Assembly (NCBI GenBank): GCA_903870685.1
Contig: CAIQDX010000102.1
Coordinates: 148,119 to 212,118, forward strand
Source: an uncultured Chitinophagaceae bacterium
GTDB lineage: Bacteria > Bacteroidota > Bacteroidia > Chitinophagales > Chitinophagaceae
DNA length: 64,000 bases
Direction of reading: 5' to 3'
Made by a program: the position numbers and the translations under genes. Numbering within the stretch: the stretch's first letter is position 1; each line of letters opens with the position of its first letter. This document shows, piece by piece, positions 26,232 through 34,058 of the stretch. Under the pieces are notes generated by a model. The model had not been told where the DNA came from. It saw only the letters and a program-made list of their open reading frames with translations, and ran no database searches.

Positions 26232-27256
26232 TTGATATCAATTTTACGTACTTCTTTTTCAAATCTATCTGTATAAAGTTTTACAATATTGTAGGTAGTA
26301 TTAGTTGCCATTGTAAATCTCGCTATTTCTAATCCTTTAAGTATTGCATTTCCTTCAGTAGATTTATTAAGTTCAATTAAACATTTTTTTACCTGATTGC
26401 TAATTGTATCAGGTACATTATATCTAACCATCACTGAATTATTAATAAGCGATTCTGTTTCCCACATTACTTTTAATTCTGCTGCTTCTTTAGGATGTAC
26501 TTTTACAAAATCTCTCCATGGCAAGGGCCATGATCCTCCTGCATTTGTCTCTTTATAATATACATTCATGATTGAAGATTCTTGTGTACCAACATAAAGA
26601 TTGGTGATGTCTTTATTGATATTGATTCCATGTTTGTATAAAAAATATTGCGGCATGATACAGGATGCTAAAGCAGTTGCTGCGGGGTAGCTTACTTTTT
26701 TGCCAATTAAATCTGATGGCATATTTATACCCGCATCTTTTCGAACAATGAAAATTCCCTTAAAATCTTTTGGTTCACCAGCCATTGCAATTACATTGTA
26801 ACCGGTTGTTATGGCTTGAATTGTTTGCCAAGGATTAGGCAAAATAAATTCAATTTTTCCTTCTTTATACTTTTGTTCAAAAATTGAATAATCTCTCGAG
26901 GCTTCTAATACAAACTGAGCGCTAGAAATACGTTTATTTAAATAATTAATTAAAGGTTGATACTCCTGCATTAACTTGGCTGGACTGTAGAGAGGATGGA
27001 CTGCAAAATGATAAATGAGAATTGATGGAGATGAAAGTGAATAACTATATTTTGGGCCGCTACCTTGAGAGGCTTGATTACATGAAAAATTACTACCCAC
27101 AAAAAATAATAAAAAACTGAAGAAAAGTATTGGCTTAAAAAAAATGGTTTTAGAAATTAGTGTCGATACTTTTTTATTCAGCAGCTTTGTTAGTTTTTGA
27201 TTATCTAGTTCAATAGCTATGAGGATTTGAAAAAGTCTCATACTGATGTTTATCAT
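26228..27256 (-). CDS. PhnD-like periplasmic substrate-binding protein
   Basis: A ~342-residue protein of the phosphate/phosphite/phosphonate-binding (PhnD-like, type 2 periplasmic) family. A hydrophobic export segment lies at ~41-58 and ends SNFSCNQ, a possible lipoprotein cysteine. The starts at 27256 and 27241 both leave an unusually long N-terminal extension before it, so the true start may be further in. The mature domain shows the family pattern HPLYSPAKLMQEYQPLINYL, FILPNPWQTIQAITTGYNVI, FIVRKDAGI..PSDLIGKKV and a NAGGSWPLPW segment. No ABC permease or ATPase lies nearby. Instead, its stop codon overlaps the start of a sensor kinase, suggesting that it hands ligand information to the kinase and does not feed a transporter. 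Confidence 0.85.
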   Translation of the reverse strand: MINISMRLFQILIAIELDNQKLTKLLNKKVSTLISKTIFFKPILFFSFLLFFVGSNFSCNQASQGSGPKYSYSLSSPSILIYHFAVHPLYSPAKLMQEYQPLINYLNKRISSAQFVLEASRDYSIFEQKYKEGKIEFILPNPWQTIQAITTGYNVIAMAGEPKDFKGIFIVRKDAGINMPSDLIGKKVSYPAATALASCIMPQYFLYKHGININKDITNLYVGTQESSIMNVYYKETNAGGSWPLPWRDFVKVHPKEAAELKVMWETESLINNSVMVRYNVPDTISNQVKKCLIELNKSTEGNAILKGLEIARFTMATNTTYNIVKLYTDRFEKEVRKIDIK

Positions 27257-27403
27257 TAACGTTACAAATTAACAATTAAATTCTGTATCTGGAAATTCAG
27301 TGTAAGTGATAAGTTCAGAGTGCTAACATTAAAAATTTAACTAGGACAATTTTTTTAACTGTATTTGTGCCTTTACTGCTTTTTGAACTGACTACTAGTA
27401 AAA

Positions 27404-29002
27404 TTAATCAGAAATAATCACGCCAAATTGTTGAACCAATCCTTGGGAAGAATTGTAAATAACTTGCATCCATTCTTTACCAAATTGAGAATACAACAAA
27501 GAAAAATTTTCTTGTCTTTCTTGCAAAGAATTTGAAGGAAATAATTCTTGTTTCAATTTATTTATTTGCCGTTGCTGTGTTTCAAAATTTCTTTTTTCTG
27601 CACGAAGAATTTTCTTTTCCAATGCTTTCAATTGTTTCAACACCTTTGTGTGCAAAGCTTTCGTGTGTTCAGATAAAGTAACATCAATATCACCTGACAC
27701 AATTTGTAATTGTTTATACACAGCATTTATTTGTTCAACTTCGTTTGCAATACTTAATTGTTTGGAAGAATTCTTGAGAACCAGTTCATTTAATAATTCA
27801 TCTTGATTTTTAAATGAGTCGTTGGTGGTGAATCCTAATTTATTTAATCGTTCGCATTGTTTTTTATTAATCCACAAAAAAGAATTTCGCAAGATCAACA
27901 TTGGATAAGGCACATTAACCGCTTCAAAAACTTTTTTTAATTCTAACCAATATGCCAACTCTCCACCGCCGCCAATGAAAGCAATATTTGGCAATACTGT
28001 TTCCTGAAATACACCACGCAAAATAACGTTAGCCGAAAATCTTTCAGGATGATTATTTAACTCCGCCAATATTTCTTCTTTGCCCCATAGTTTCTTCAAA
28101 CTTTGTACTTCGTACTTCTTATCTCTTACTTCAATTCTTTCTCGTTTCTCATCAATCAAATAAAATAAATTTAATTCTCTACCGCCGGTTTGTACTTTAT
28201 AATGTTTGCTTAATTCAGAGATTGTTTGTTCAACAGCTTTGTGAGAAAACTTTTCAATCAATTCTTTTTCAATAATTGATTGAAAAGATTTTTTTAAAGC
28301 GGCATTATCAGGAATTAAGATCAGCAAACCAAAATCAGCAAATAAATGATTTACTAATTCTAATGTTGCCTGTTGAATTGTTTTGCCTTCAGTATAAACT
28401 TGTTTAAAGAGATCTGTCAATTCTTTCCCATGTGGATGAACAACGATTTGTCCGTGAATTAAATCAATTAATTTAATGAAAGCCTTGTCCACCTTCATTC
28501 TTCCTACTGCACCAGTTTGTTTTGTATTCCAGTTTATTTTATTCGAATCCAAATTAATAAAACCTAATTCATCCAGATCTGCATCTTCACTTCCCATATA
28601 ATAAACAGGAACAAATTTGTAATCAGTTAATTCATTTGATAATTCATCGGCTAATTTTATAGCATGAAAAATTTTATAAATAAAAAATAAAGGGCCGGTA
28701 AAAATATTAGGCTGATGTGCCGTAGTAATTGTAAATGTTTTTTCTGAAAGTAGGGATTGTAAATGTTGTTCTTGTTTAGGGCTTAAAGAAATATTACCGT
28801 ATTGTTTTCTTAATTCATCAACCAATAAATTTCGGTTGGTAGAGAATGATTTTCTTGATTCGATTGATCTTTTTATCCCTTCAATTGAAACTTCATAATT
28901 ATAAAACGGTTGCAACTTTTTATGTTGTTGCAAATAATCGGTTGCAATCGTTGAGAAGTAACCTGTTCTTTGGTATGATAAAAAATTTGTTGTACAATAC
29001 AT
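27404..29002 (-). CDS. bshC: Bacillithiol biosynthesis cysteine-adding enzyme BshC
   Basis: A 532-residue BshC, thought to add cysteine to glucosaminyl-malate in the final step of bacillithiol synthesis. Diagnostic segments are TTAHQPNIFTGPLFFIYKIF (~96-115), PVYYMGSEDADLDELGFINL (~140-160), AFIGGGGELAYWLELKKVF (~345-365) and the coiled-coil region rich in Lys/Leu (~430-490). Length fits the family. BshA and BshB are not in the window. Around residues ~290-300 a stretch reading ERIEVRDKKYEVQSLKK is encoded by a repeat-like sequence (28096-28137). The ATG start is plain and the gene appears to be monocistronic, with ~100 bp on the 5' side before dnaJ's end. Confidence 0.94.
   Translation of the reverse strand: MYCTTNFLSYQRTGYFSTIATDYLQQHKKLQPFYNYEVSIEGIKRSIESRKSFSTNRNLLVDELRKQYGNISLSPKQEQHLQSLLSEKTFTITTAHQPNIFTGPLFFIYKIFHAIKLADELSNELTDYKFVPVYYMGSEDADLDELGFINLDSNKINWNTKQTGAVGRMKVDKAFIKLIDLIHGQIVVHPHGKELTDLFKQVYTEGKTIQQATLELVNHLFADFGLLILIPDNAALKKSFQSIIEKELIEKFSHKAVEQTISELSKHYKVQTGGRELNLFYLIDEKRERIEVRDKKYEVQSLKKLWGKEEILAELNNHPERFSANVILRGVFQETVLPNIAFIGGGGELAYWLELKKVFEAVNVPYPMLILRNSFLWINKKQCERLNKLGFTTNDSFKNQDELLNELVLKNSSKQLSIANEVEQINAVYKQLQIVSGDIDVTLSEHTKALHTKVLKQLKALEKKILRAEKRNFETQQRQINKLKQELFPSNSLQERQENFSLLYSQFGKEWMQVIYNSSQGLVQQFGVIISD
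28096..28137 (-). repeat. In-frame GAAGTAC-type word repeat inside bshC
   Basis: On the coding strand the words AAGTAAGAGATAAG, AAGTACGAAGTACAAAGT follow one another. They encode the charged stretch IEVRDKKYEVQSL between conserved BshC blocks, so the repeat lies in frame. Confidence 0.55.
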
Positions 29003-29106
29003 AAGAAAGAATAAAAGTACAAATTAGAAATTACGAATTACGGTAAGATTAAAATAACCGTTATTATTTTTTTTCGATAATCCAAAGAAAGAATTGTAAA
29101 CATCAA

Positions 29107-30273
29107 TTAGCTAAACGCTTCTTTCACTCTTTCAAAAAAGCTTTTCGCATTTTTATCAGGTTGAGGTTTAAAATTAGGACTGCTGTTTAATTTTTCTAGC
29201 ATTGCTTTTTCATCGCTGCTGATATTTTGAGGAGTCCAAACATTTACATAAATCAATTCATCGCCTTTGCCATATCCTTGTACTTCAGGAAACCCTTTTC
29301 CTTTTAATCGAAATATTTTTCCACTTTGAGTTCCAGGAGGAATTTTAATTTTTGCACGACCATCAATCGTAGGCACTTCAACGCTTACACCAAAACTTGC
29401 GTCAGGAAATGAAATATGTAAATCGTAAGCAACATTCAATCCATCGCGATGCAAATCTGCATGTTGCTCTTCTTCAATTTGAATAATTAAATCGCCTGGT
29501 GCGCCGCCGCGTTCTCCTGCATTTCCTTTTCCATTCATGCTTAATTGCATTCCTTCTTGAACACCTGCGGGTATTTCAATCGTAATTGTTTCTTCGCCAT
29601 ATACTCTTCCTTCGCCCTTACACGCTGTACATTTTGCTGTAACAGTTGAACCTTCACCATTACAAGTTGGACAAGTTGTAACAGTTTGCATTTGTCCTAA
29701 GAAAGTATTTTGTACTCTTCTTACTTGTCCGCTGCCACCACATGTTCCGCAGGTTTGAATACTGCTTTTATCTTTTGCACCATTACCTCCGCAGGTAGTA
29801 CAAATAATATGCTTTTTTACCTTTACAGTTTTAGAAACACCTTTAGCAATTTCTTCATACGTTAATTTTACTTTGATTCGAAGATTGCTGCCACGCTGAC
29901 CTCTGGAACGACTACCACCTCCACCACCCCTTCTGCCACCACCTCCAAAGAAATTACCAAACATATCATCGCCGAAAATATCTCCAAACTGACTGAAGAT
30001 ATCTTCCATATTGCTTGAATGAAAACCGCCACCACCGCCACTTCCAGGAGCAAAAGCCTGGTGACCATAACGATCGTACTTTGCTTTTTTATCGGCATCA
30101 CTTAATACTTCATAAGCTTCTGCTGCTTCCTTAAATTTATCTTCGGCCGACTTATCTCCGGGATTACGATCAGGATGAAATTGCATTGCCACTTTACGGT
30201 ATGCTTTCTTTATCTCATCTGCAGATGAAGTTTTGCTAACACCTAATATTTCGTAATAATCTCTTTTACTCAT
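29107..30273 (-). CDS. dnaJ: Chaperone protein DnaJ
   Basis: A 388-residue type I DnaJ, the J-domain co-chaperone that stimulates DnaK ATPase. The J domain (1-70) has HPD at 33-35 ([10 protein letters not shown]). A glycine-rich linker (~72-125) includes GSGGGGGF and RRGGGGG. The zinc domain carries all four C-x-x-C-x-G-x-G motifs: [24 protein letters not shown] and CTACKGEG. The C-terminal substrate-binding domains follow ([20 protein letters not shown]). It lies 83 bp downstream of grpE on the same strand, the classical heat-shock pair, with an inverted repeat in the gap. dnaK is not in the window. Confidence 0.97.
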   Translation of the reverse strand: MSKRDYYEILGVSKTSSADEIKKAYRKVAMQFHPDRNPGDKSAEDKFKEAAEAYEVLSDADKKAKYDRYGHQAFAPGSGGGGGFHSSNMEDIFSQFGDIFGDDMFGNFFGGGGRRGGGGGSRSRGQRGSNLRIKVKLTYEEIAKGVSKTVKVKKHIICTTCGGNGAKDKSSIQTCGTCGGSGQVRRVQNTFLGQMQTVTTCPTCNGEGSTVTAKCTACKGEGRVYGEETITIEIPAGVQEGMQLSMNGKGNAGERGGAPGDLIIQIEEEQHADLHRDGLNVAYDLHISFPDASFGVSVEVPTIDGRAKIKIPPGTQSGKIFRLKGKGFPEVQGYGKGDELIYVNVWTPQNISSDEKAMLEKLNSSPNFKPQPDKNAKSFFERVKEAFS

Positions 30274-30282
30274 AATATGCTA

Positions 30283-30348
30283 ATGTGCAAATTTGAAAAT
30301 GTGCAGATGAGAATCAAAATTAATCTGCACATCCGCACATTTGCAAAT
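30283..30348 (-). repeat. Word-repeat inverted structure in the grpE-dnaJ gap
   Basis: ATGTGCAGAT (30299-30308) pairs perfectly with ATCTGCACAT (30323-30332) across 14 bases. It is flanked by further ATGTGCAAAT and ATTTGCAAAT words that can extend the stem imperfectly. It fills most of the 83-bp spacer between the two chaperone genes. Confidence 0.6.
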
Positions 30349-30356
30349 CAATTAAT

Positions 30357-30917
30357 TTATTTTCCAACAACCACTTTTGCAAAGCGAATTAATTTATCAT
30401 TCAAATAATATCCTTTTTGAATTTCATCTATCACTTTACCTTTTAATTTATGATTGGGTGCCGGTACTTCAGTTATTGCTTCATGCTTTTCAACATCAAA
30501 AACAGTGTGGATACTTTCCATAGCTTTTAAACCCCTATTTTGCAATGTGCTTCTTATTTTGTTAAACACTAACTGAATACCTTCTTTCTGAACATCAATA
30601 TCAACATTTGTTTGTAATTGTTTTTCTGCACGATCACAATCATCAATCACTTCCAATAAAGAAATAATTACATCTTTACCGGCTGTTTGAATTAATTCCA
30701 ATCTTTCTTTTGATGTTCGTCTGCGAAAATTTTCGAACTCTGCCATCAGTCGGATGTATTTATCCTTTTGTTCGGCAAGCTCATTCTTCAATTTTTCCAA
30801 TTCGCTAATTTCAGCAACTGGCTCTTGCAAAAGAGTATCGCCAGCTGCATTTTCGTCAGTAGGCATAGTTACATTACTGTCAGCTATTTCGGTTTGCTGC
30901 ACTTCTTTTTCTTCCAT
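30357..30917 (-). CDS. grpE: Nucleotide exchange factor GrpE
   Basis: A ~186-residue GrpE, the nucleotide exchange factor of DnaK. The start is set at 30917 (MEEKEVQQTEIAD), giving the usual acidic N-terminal tail. A longer in-frame reading up to 31121 would cross the promoter region of the divergent methyltransferase gene. The long dimerisation helix is visible as ELEKLKNELAEQKDKYIRLM..FENFRRRTS (~55-95). The beta domain follows, with VFDVEKHEAITEVPAPNHKLKGKVIDEIQKGYYLNDKLIR, whose end matches the family signature. It is the first gene of a grpE-dnaJ pair. Confidence 0.95.
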   Translation of the reverse strand: MEEKEVQQTEIADSNVTMPTDENAAGDTLLQEPVAEISELEKLKNELAEQKDKYIRLMAEFENFRRRTSKERLELIQTAGKDVIISLLEVIDDCDRAEKQLQTNVDIDVQKEGIQLVFNKIRSTLQNRGLKAMESIHTVFDVEKHEAITEVPAPNHKLKGKVIDEIQKGYYLNDKLIRFAKVVVGK

Positions 30918-31041
30918 AATTATTTTTAATGATCGTTTGCTATTGGTCAATTTTTTTGCCAACGCAAAGAAAAGGGAAAAATTGGCAGGAATAAAGATTC
31001 CAATTTCAAGGTCCAAATATCCAGAAACTAGCAAGCAACTA

Positions 31042-31049
31042 TATCTTTG
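31042..31049 (+). promoter_or_regulatory. Possible -7 promoter element (TATCTTTG)
   Basis: TATCTTTG matches TAnnTTTG and ends four bases before the ATG of the methyltransferase gene at 31054. If used, the mRNA would start at or very near the start codon. No clear -33 box was found. Confidence 0.4.
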
Positions 31050-31053
31050 CCAC

Positions 31054-32229
31054 ATGACTAAAGTTTTTTTAAAGCGAAAAATTGCCAACAGAGTTTTTAA
31101 CGGGCATCCCTGGATATTCAATAATGAAGTTGAAAAAGTAGTTGGTGAAGTAACCGCTGGTGATACAGTTGATGTTTTTTATAATGATGAAAAATTTTGC
31201 GGCAGAGGTTATATTAACCCAAAATCTCAGATACTTGTTCGTTTATTGACAAGAAAAAAAGAAGAGATCAACGAACAGTTTTTTTATAATAGAATTCTTC
31301 ATGCATGGAATTACCGACAAAAGATCGGTTATACTGAAAATTGCAGATTGATATTTGGCGAAGCAGATGAAATACCGGCATTGATCATCGATAAATTCAA
31401 TGATTATTTTGTTATTCAAACTTTGGCATTAGGAATTGATATTTGGAAACCAGCTATAGTAAAAGCTTTGCAACAAATATTCAATCCGAAAGGAATATAC
31501 GAGCGCAATGATGTTCCTGTTAGAGAGTTGGAGGGATTACCACAATTAAAAGGATTTTTATCTGCACCATTCGATACAAATATTACTATCAACGAGAACG
31601 GATTAAAATTTCTTGTTGATATCGAGAACGGACAAAAAACAGGGTATTTTTTAGATCAGCAAGATAACAGAAAAGCTATTCAGCATATCGTAAAGGGTGC
31701 AGATGTTTTAGGCGCATTTACTTATACCGGAACATTCGAGATTCATGCGGCACATTATGGTGCAAGATCTGTTTTGGGATTAGATATTAGTGAGAATGCT
31801 GTTGCACAAGCCAATAAAAATGCAGTATTAAATGGATTGGATCATATTTGTAAGTTTGAAGCAATGAATGCTTTTGATGTTTTAAAACAATGGGGTAAAG
31901 ATGGAAGACAATATGATGTTGTAATGCTTGACCCGCCTGCATTTACAAAGAGTCGCGAAAATATTCAGAAAGCAATTACAGGTTATAAAGAAATTAATTT
32001 GCGTGGCATGAAGTTAATTAGGAATGGAGGTTTTTTAGTTACTTCAAGCTGCACCAATTTGGTTCATCCTGAAATGTTTTTACAAACGATTGAAATGGCT
32101 GCTAAAGATGCAAGAAAAAAATTAAGGCAAGTAACTTTTCAAGCACAAGCAAGCGATCATCCGATTATTTGGGGAATGGAAAATACGAATTATTTGAAAT
32201 TTTTGATTGTGGAAGTGACTGATAAATAG
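31054..32229 (+). CDS. rlmI: RlmI-like class I SAM-dependent rRNA methyltransferase
   Basis: A ~391-residue methyltransferase of the RlmI/YccW type, which in E. coli makes 5-methylcytosine at position 1962 of 23S rRNA. The N-terminal PUA-like domain (~1-75) begins VFLKRKIANRVFNGHPWIFN. The Rossmann SAM domain carries FTYTGTFEIHAAHYGA and VLGLDISENAVAQANKNA, and the catalytic-site DPPAF motif is VVMLDPPAFTKSR, with SCTNLVHPEMF later. I chose the ATG at 31054 over a longer frame from 30754, because the extra residues (MYLSFCSAS...) are antisense to grpE and unlike the family. It is divergent from grpE. Family assignment is strong; the precise rRNA target is by homology. Confidence 0.92.
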   Translation: MTKVFLKRKIANRVFNGHPWIFNNEVEKVVGEVTAGDTVDVFYNDEKFCGRGYINPKSQILVRLLTRKKEEINEQFFYNRILHAWNYRQKIGYTENCRLIFGEADEIPALIIDKFNDYFVIQTLALGIDIWKPAIVKALQQIFNPKGIYERNDVPVRELEGLPQLKGFLSAPFDTNITINENGLKFLVDIENGQKTGYFLDQQDNRKAIQHIVKGADVLGAFTYTGTFEIHAAHYGARSVLGLDISENAVAQANKNAVLNGLDHICKFEAMNAFDVLKQWGKDGRQYDVVMLDPPAFTKSRENIQKAITGYKEINLRGMKLIRNGGFLVTSSCTNLVHPEMFLQTIEMAAKDARKKLRQVTFQAQASDHPIIWGMENTNYLKFLIVEVTDK

Positions 32230-32254
32230 TTGATGTAAAATGCAGAATAGAATT

Positions 32255-32315
32255 GTTGCAGTACAAGTGTGCGACGCAACTAAGATGACATGAAATACAA
32301 AAGCTTATAACAAAA
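32255..32315 (+). repeat. Dispersed repeat, copy 6
   Basis: GTTGCAGTACAAGTGTGCGA leads into CGCAAC, then GATGACATGAAATACAAAAG. This is the copy closest to the consensus. It fills the gap between the methyltransferase stop and the converging small T9SS gene. Confidence 0.82.
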
Positions 32316-32660
32316 TCATTTTACTACTTGAAACTTACCCGATTCAATAATTGCTCCAGACTTATCACGAATTTGAAAAATGTATAACCCTCGTAAGTAA
32401 TTATCTAACTGAATGGAAACCTTGCTGCTGTTGACTTGCAGGTCATTCATTTTTTTGCCGAGGAAATTATATATCTGAAGTGAGTAATTTGCTTTTTCAA
32501 AATTTGAAGGAAATTCAAAATAAATAACAGAGGATGCAGGGTTAGGATAAAACTGTACTGTTCTTATTTGATCAAATGGAAATTCATTACGTGGCACAAC
32601 AGTAAAACTGCTGACCATCATGATTGAACCGATTAAAAAAAGAAAGTATAGTTTTTTCAT
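32316..32660 (-). CDS. Small secreted protein consisting of a T9SS type A sorting domain
   Basis: A 114-residue protein made of a signal peptide (~1-23) and little else than a type IX secretion C-terminal sorting domain. The domain shows the family pattern FYPNPASSVIYFEFP, YSLQIYNFLGKKMNDLQV, LRGLYIFQIRDKSG and a final ESGKFQVVK. In normal T9SS cargo this ~80-residue domain follows a large passenger; here only ~15 residues precede it. It may be a real small surface protein, a free domain that occupies the secretion or attachment machinery, or a remnant of a bigger cargo gene. The upstream DNA on the minus strand holds a terminator and then the peroxiredoxin gene, so no passenger is encoded directly before it. 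Confidence 0.85.
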   Translation of the reverse strand: MKKLYFLFLIGSIMMVSSFTVVPRNEFPFDQIRTVQFYPNPASSVIYFEFPSNFEKANYSLQIYNFLGKKMNDLQVNSSKVSIQLDNYLRGLYIFQIRDKSGAIIESGKFQVVK

Positions 32661-32730
32661 TTTTGGATCTTCGACATAAAGTTATAAAATTAAGATGACT
32701 TAAATGCCATTTTCGCTTGCTAATTAAACG

Positions 32731-32766
32731 AAAAAGATGCATTACAATTGTGCAATGCATCTTTTT
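32731..32766 (-). terminator. Terminator after the peroxiredoxin gene
   Basis: AAAAAGATGCATT and AATGCATCTTTTT form a perfect 13-bp stem with a 10-base loop. The T run on the minus strand fits termination of the peroxiredoxin transcript 20 bases after its stop. Confidence 0.82.
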
Positions 32767-32785
32767 GAAGCCAAAAAATAGATTT

Positions 32786-33253
32786 TTATAGACTTTTTAA
32801 AGTTTCCTGAATAGCAGCAAAATTTGGAAGGTCGCCTGCACTTTCTAATACTTCAGCATATCGAACAATACCATCTTTATCAATTACAAATGCCGAACGT
32901 TTTGCAACGCCTTTTAAATCCAACACAAATGTTTCGTATAAAGCATCATAAGAAGCTGCAACATTTTTATTGAAATCACTCAGCAATGAAAAATTTAGTT
33001 TTTGTTCTTCTTTAAATTTTCCTAAAGTGAAAGGAGAATCAACCGATATACCAAACACTTTTGCATTACTGCTGTTATAAACACCAATGTTATCTCTGAT
33101 GTTACACAACTCGGTTGTGCAAACACCGGTAAATGCTAAAGGAAAAAATAACAATAAAACATTTTGACCTTTTTGTTCGGATAAGGTCACTTTATTTTTT
33201 TCAGTATCTAATAAAGTAAAATCCGGGGCTGCTTGTCCAACTTGTATGCTCAT
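32786..33253 (-). CDS. Peroxiredoxin (AhpC/TSA family)
   Basis: A 155-residue thioredoxin-fold peroxiredoxin that reduces hydrogen peroxide or organic peroxides with a cysteine thiol. The active-site loop is FFPLAFTGVCTTELC, where P38, T42 and the peroxidatic C45 fit PxxxTxxC; C50 is close enough to be a resolving cysteine. The length and the N-terminus VGQAAPDFTLLDTEKNKVTL fit AhpE/BCP-like enzymes. No signal peptide is present, so it is cytoplasmic. The leader has TTAAAATAAA four bases before the ATG. It is a single gene, divergent from an aquaporin gene. Confidence 0.92.
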   Translation of the reverse strand: MSIQVGQAAPDFTLLDTEKNKVTLSEQKGQNVLLLFFPLAFTGVCTTELCNIRDNIGVYNSSNAKVFGISVDSPFTLGKFKEEQKLNFSLLSDFNKNVAASYDALYETFVLDLKGVAKRSAFVIDKDGIVRYAEVLESAGDLPNFAAIQETLKSL

Positions 33254-33257
33254 GATA

Positions 33258-33267
33258 TTTATTTTAA
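33258..33267 (-). promoter_or_regulatory. TTAAAATAAA leader motif before peroxiredoxin
   Basis: TTAAAATAAA lies exactly four bases (TATC) upstream of the ATG on the minus strand. The same ten bases with the same spacing occur before the genes at 55843 and 56375. Confidence 0.45.
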
Positions 33268-33387
33268 GGTTGCAAAATAGTTTACCTATTTTAATTTTAA
33301 GAAAAATAATTTATTAAACTATTGAAATTTCAATGATAACTATTAGTTTGGCATATTGTTGTACATCTTTAAACAAAAACTTGACTT

Positions 33388-34011
33388 ATGAAAAAGTACA
33401 TTGTTGAATTTATCGGCACGTTTTTTTTAGTACTTGCCGTTTGTATGGCAGGAAGCAAAGCAGGCGAAATGGCACCTATTGCAATTGGTGCTACATTAAT
33501 GGTAATGATATTTGCCGGAGGGCATGTATCGGGTGGACATTATAATCCCGCAGTTACATTAGCCGTTTTTATTCGCGGAAAATGTAATGCAACCGACACG
33601 ATCTTTTATTGGATATTTCAAATTGCAGGAGCTGCTGCAGCAGGATTATTGGCATCTAAATATTTTGATTACTTAGTTGTCGCAGCATCACCCGAATCTT
33701 CCATAAAAGCATTAGTTGCTGAATTGATCGGAACATTTGCATTAGCATATGTTGTGTTGAATGTTGCTACTGCCACTAAAACTGCGGGCAATAGTTTTTA
33801 TGGATTAGCCATTGGTTTTACAGTTACTGCAATGGCTTATACTTTAGGTCCGGTAAGTATGGGTGCATTCAATCCAGCAGTTGCAATTGGCTCAGGAGTA
33901 TTTGGAGCATTTGCATGGATTACCATTTGGATATATCTTGTAGGATGCTTACTGGGTGGCGCTTTGGCAGGTATCACTTATAAGTTTATAATTAAACCTG
34001 ATGAAGATTAA
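33388..34011 (+). CDS. MIP family aquaporin
   Basis: A 207-residue channel of the aquaporin/MIP family with six membrane helices. Both pore-lining NPA motifs are intact: HYNPAVTLAVF with NPA at 53-55 and GAFNPAVAIGSG with NPA at 162-164. The half-helix arrangement and length fit a water-selective AqpZ-like or a small-solute channel. Glycerol facilitators usually carry an aspartate after the second NPA (NPARD), and here the sequence is NPAVA, so water selectivity is favoured. It begins MKKYIVEFIGTFFLVL, a standard N-terminus. It is a single gene closed by a bidirectional terminator. Confidence 0.93.
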   Translation: MKKYIVEFIGTFFLVLAVCMAGSKAGEMAPIAIGATLMVMIFAGGHVSGGHYNPAVTLAVFIRGKCNATDTIFYWIFQIAGAAAAGLLASKYFDYLVVAASPESSIKALVAELIGTFALAYVVLNVATATKTAGNSFYGLAIGFTVTAMAYTLGPVSMGAFNPAVAIGSGVFGAFAWITIWIYLVGCLLGGALAGITYKFIIKPDED

Positions 34012-34027
34012 TAAATTATTTTTTTAT

Positions 34028-34058
34028 AAAAAGAGCAATTAATGGTTGCTCTTTTTTT
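34028..34058. terminator. Bidirectional terminator between aquaporin and hydrolase genes
   Basis: AAAGAGCAA pairs with TTGCTCTTT around TTAATGG, with A and T runs outside. It reaches the stop codon of the converging minus-strand gene. Confidence 0.85.

Noticed and set aside
30754..31053. Long N-terminal extension of the RlmI-like reading frame
   Set aside because: The extra ~100 residues are antisense to grpE and read like non-coding sequence (serine/phenylalanine-rich). The conserved N-terminus of the family begins at 31054, after a promoter-like box.
30918..31121. N-terminal extension of the grpE reading frame
   Set aside because: It would run through the divergent promoter region of the methyltransferase gene; the acidic GrpE tail begins naturally at 30917.
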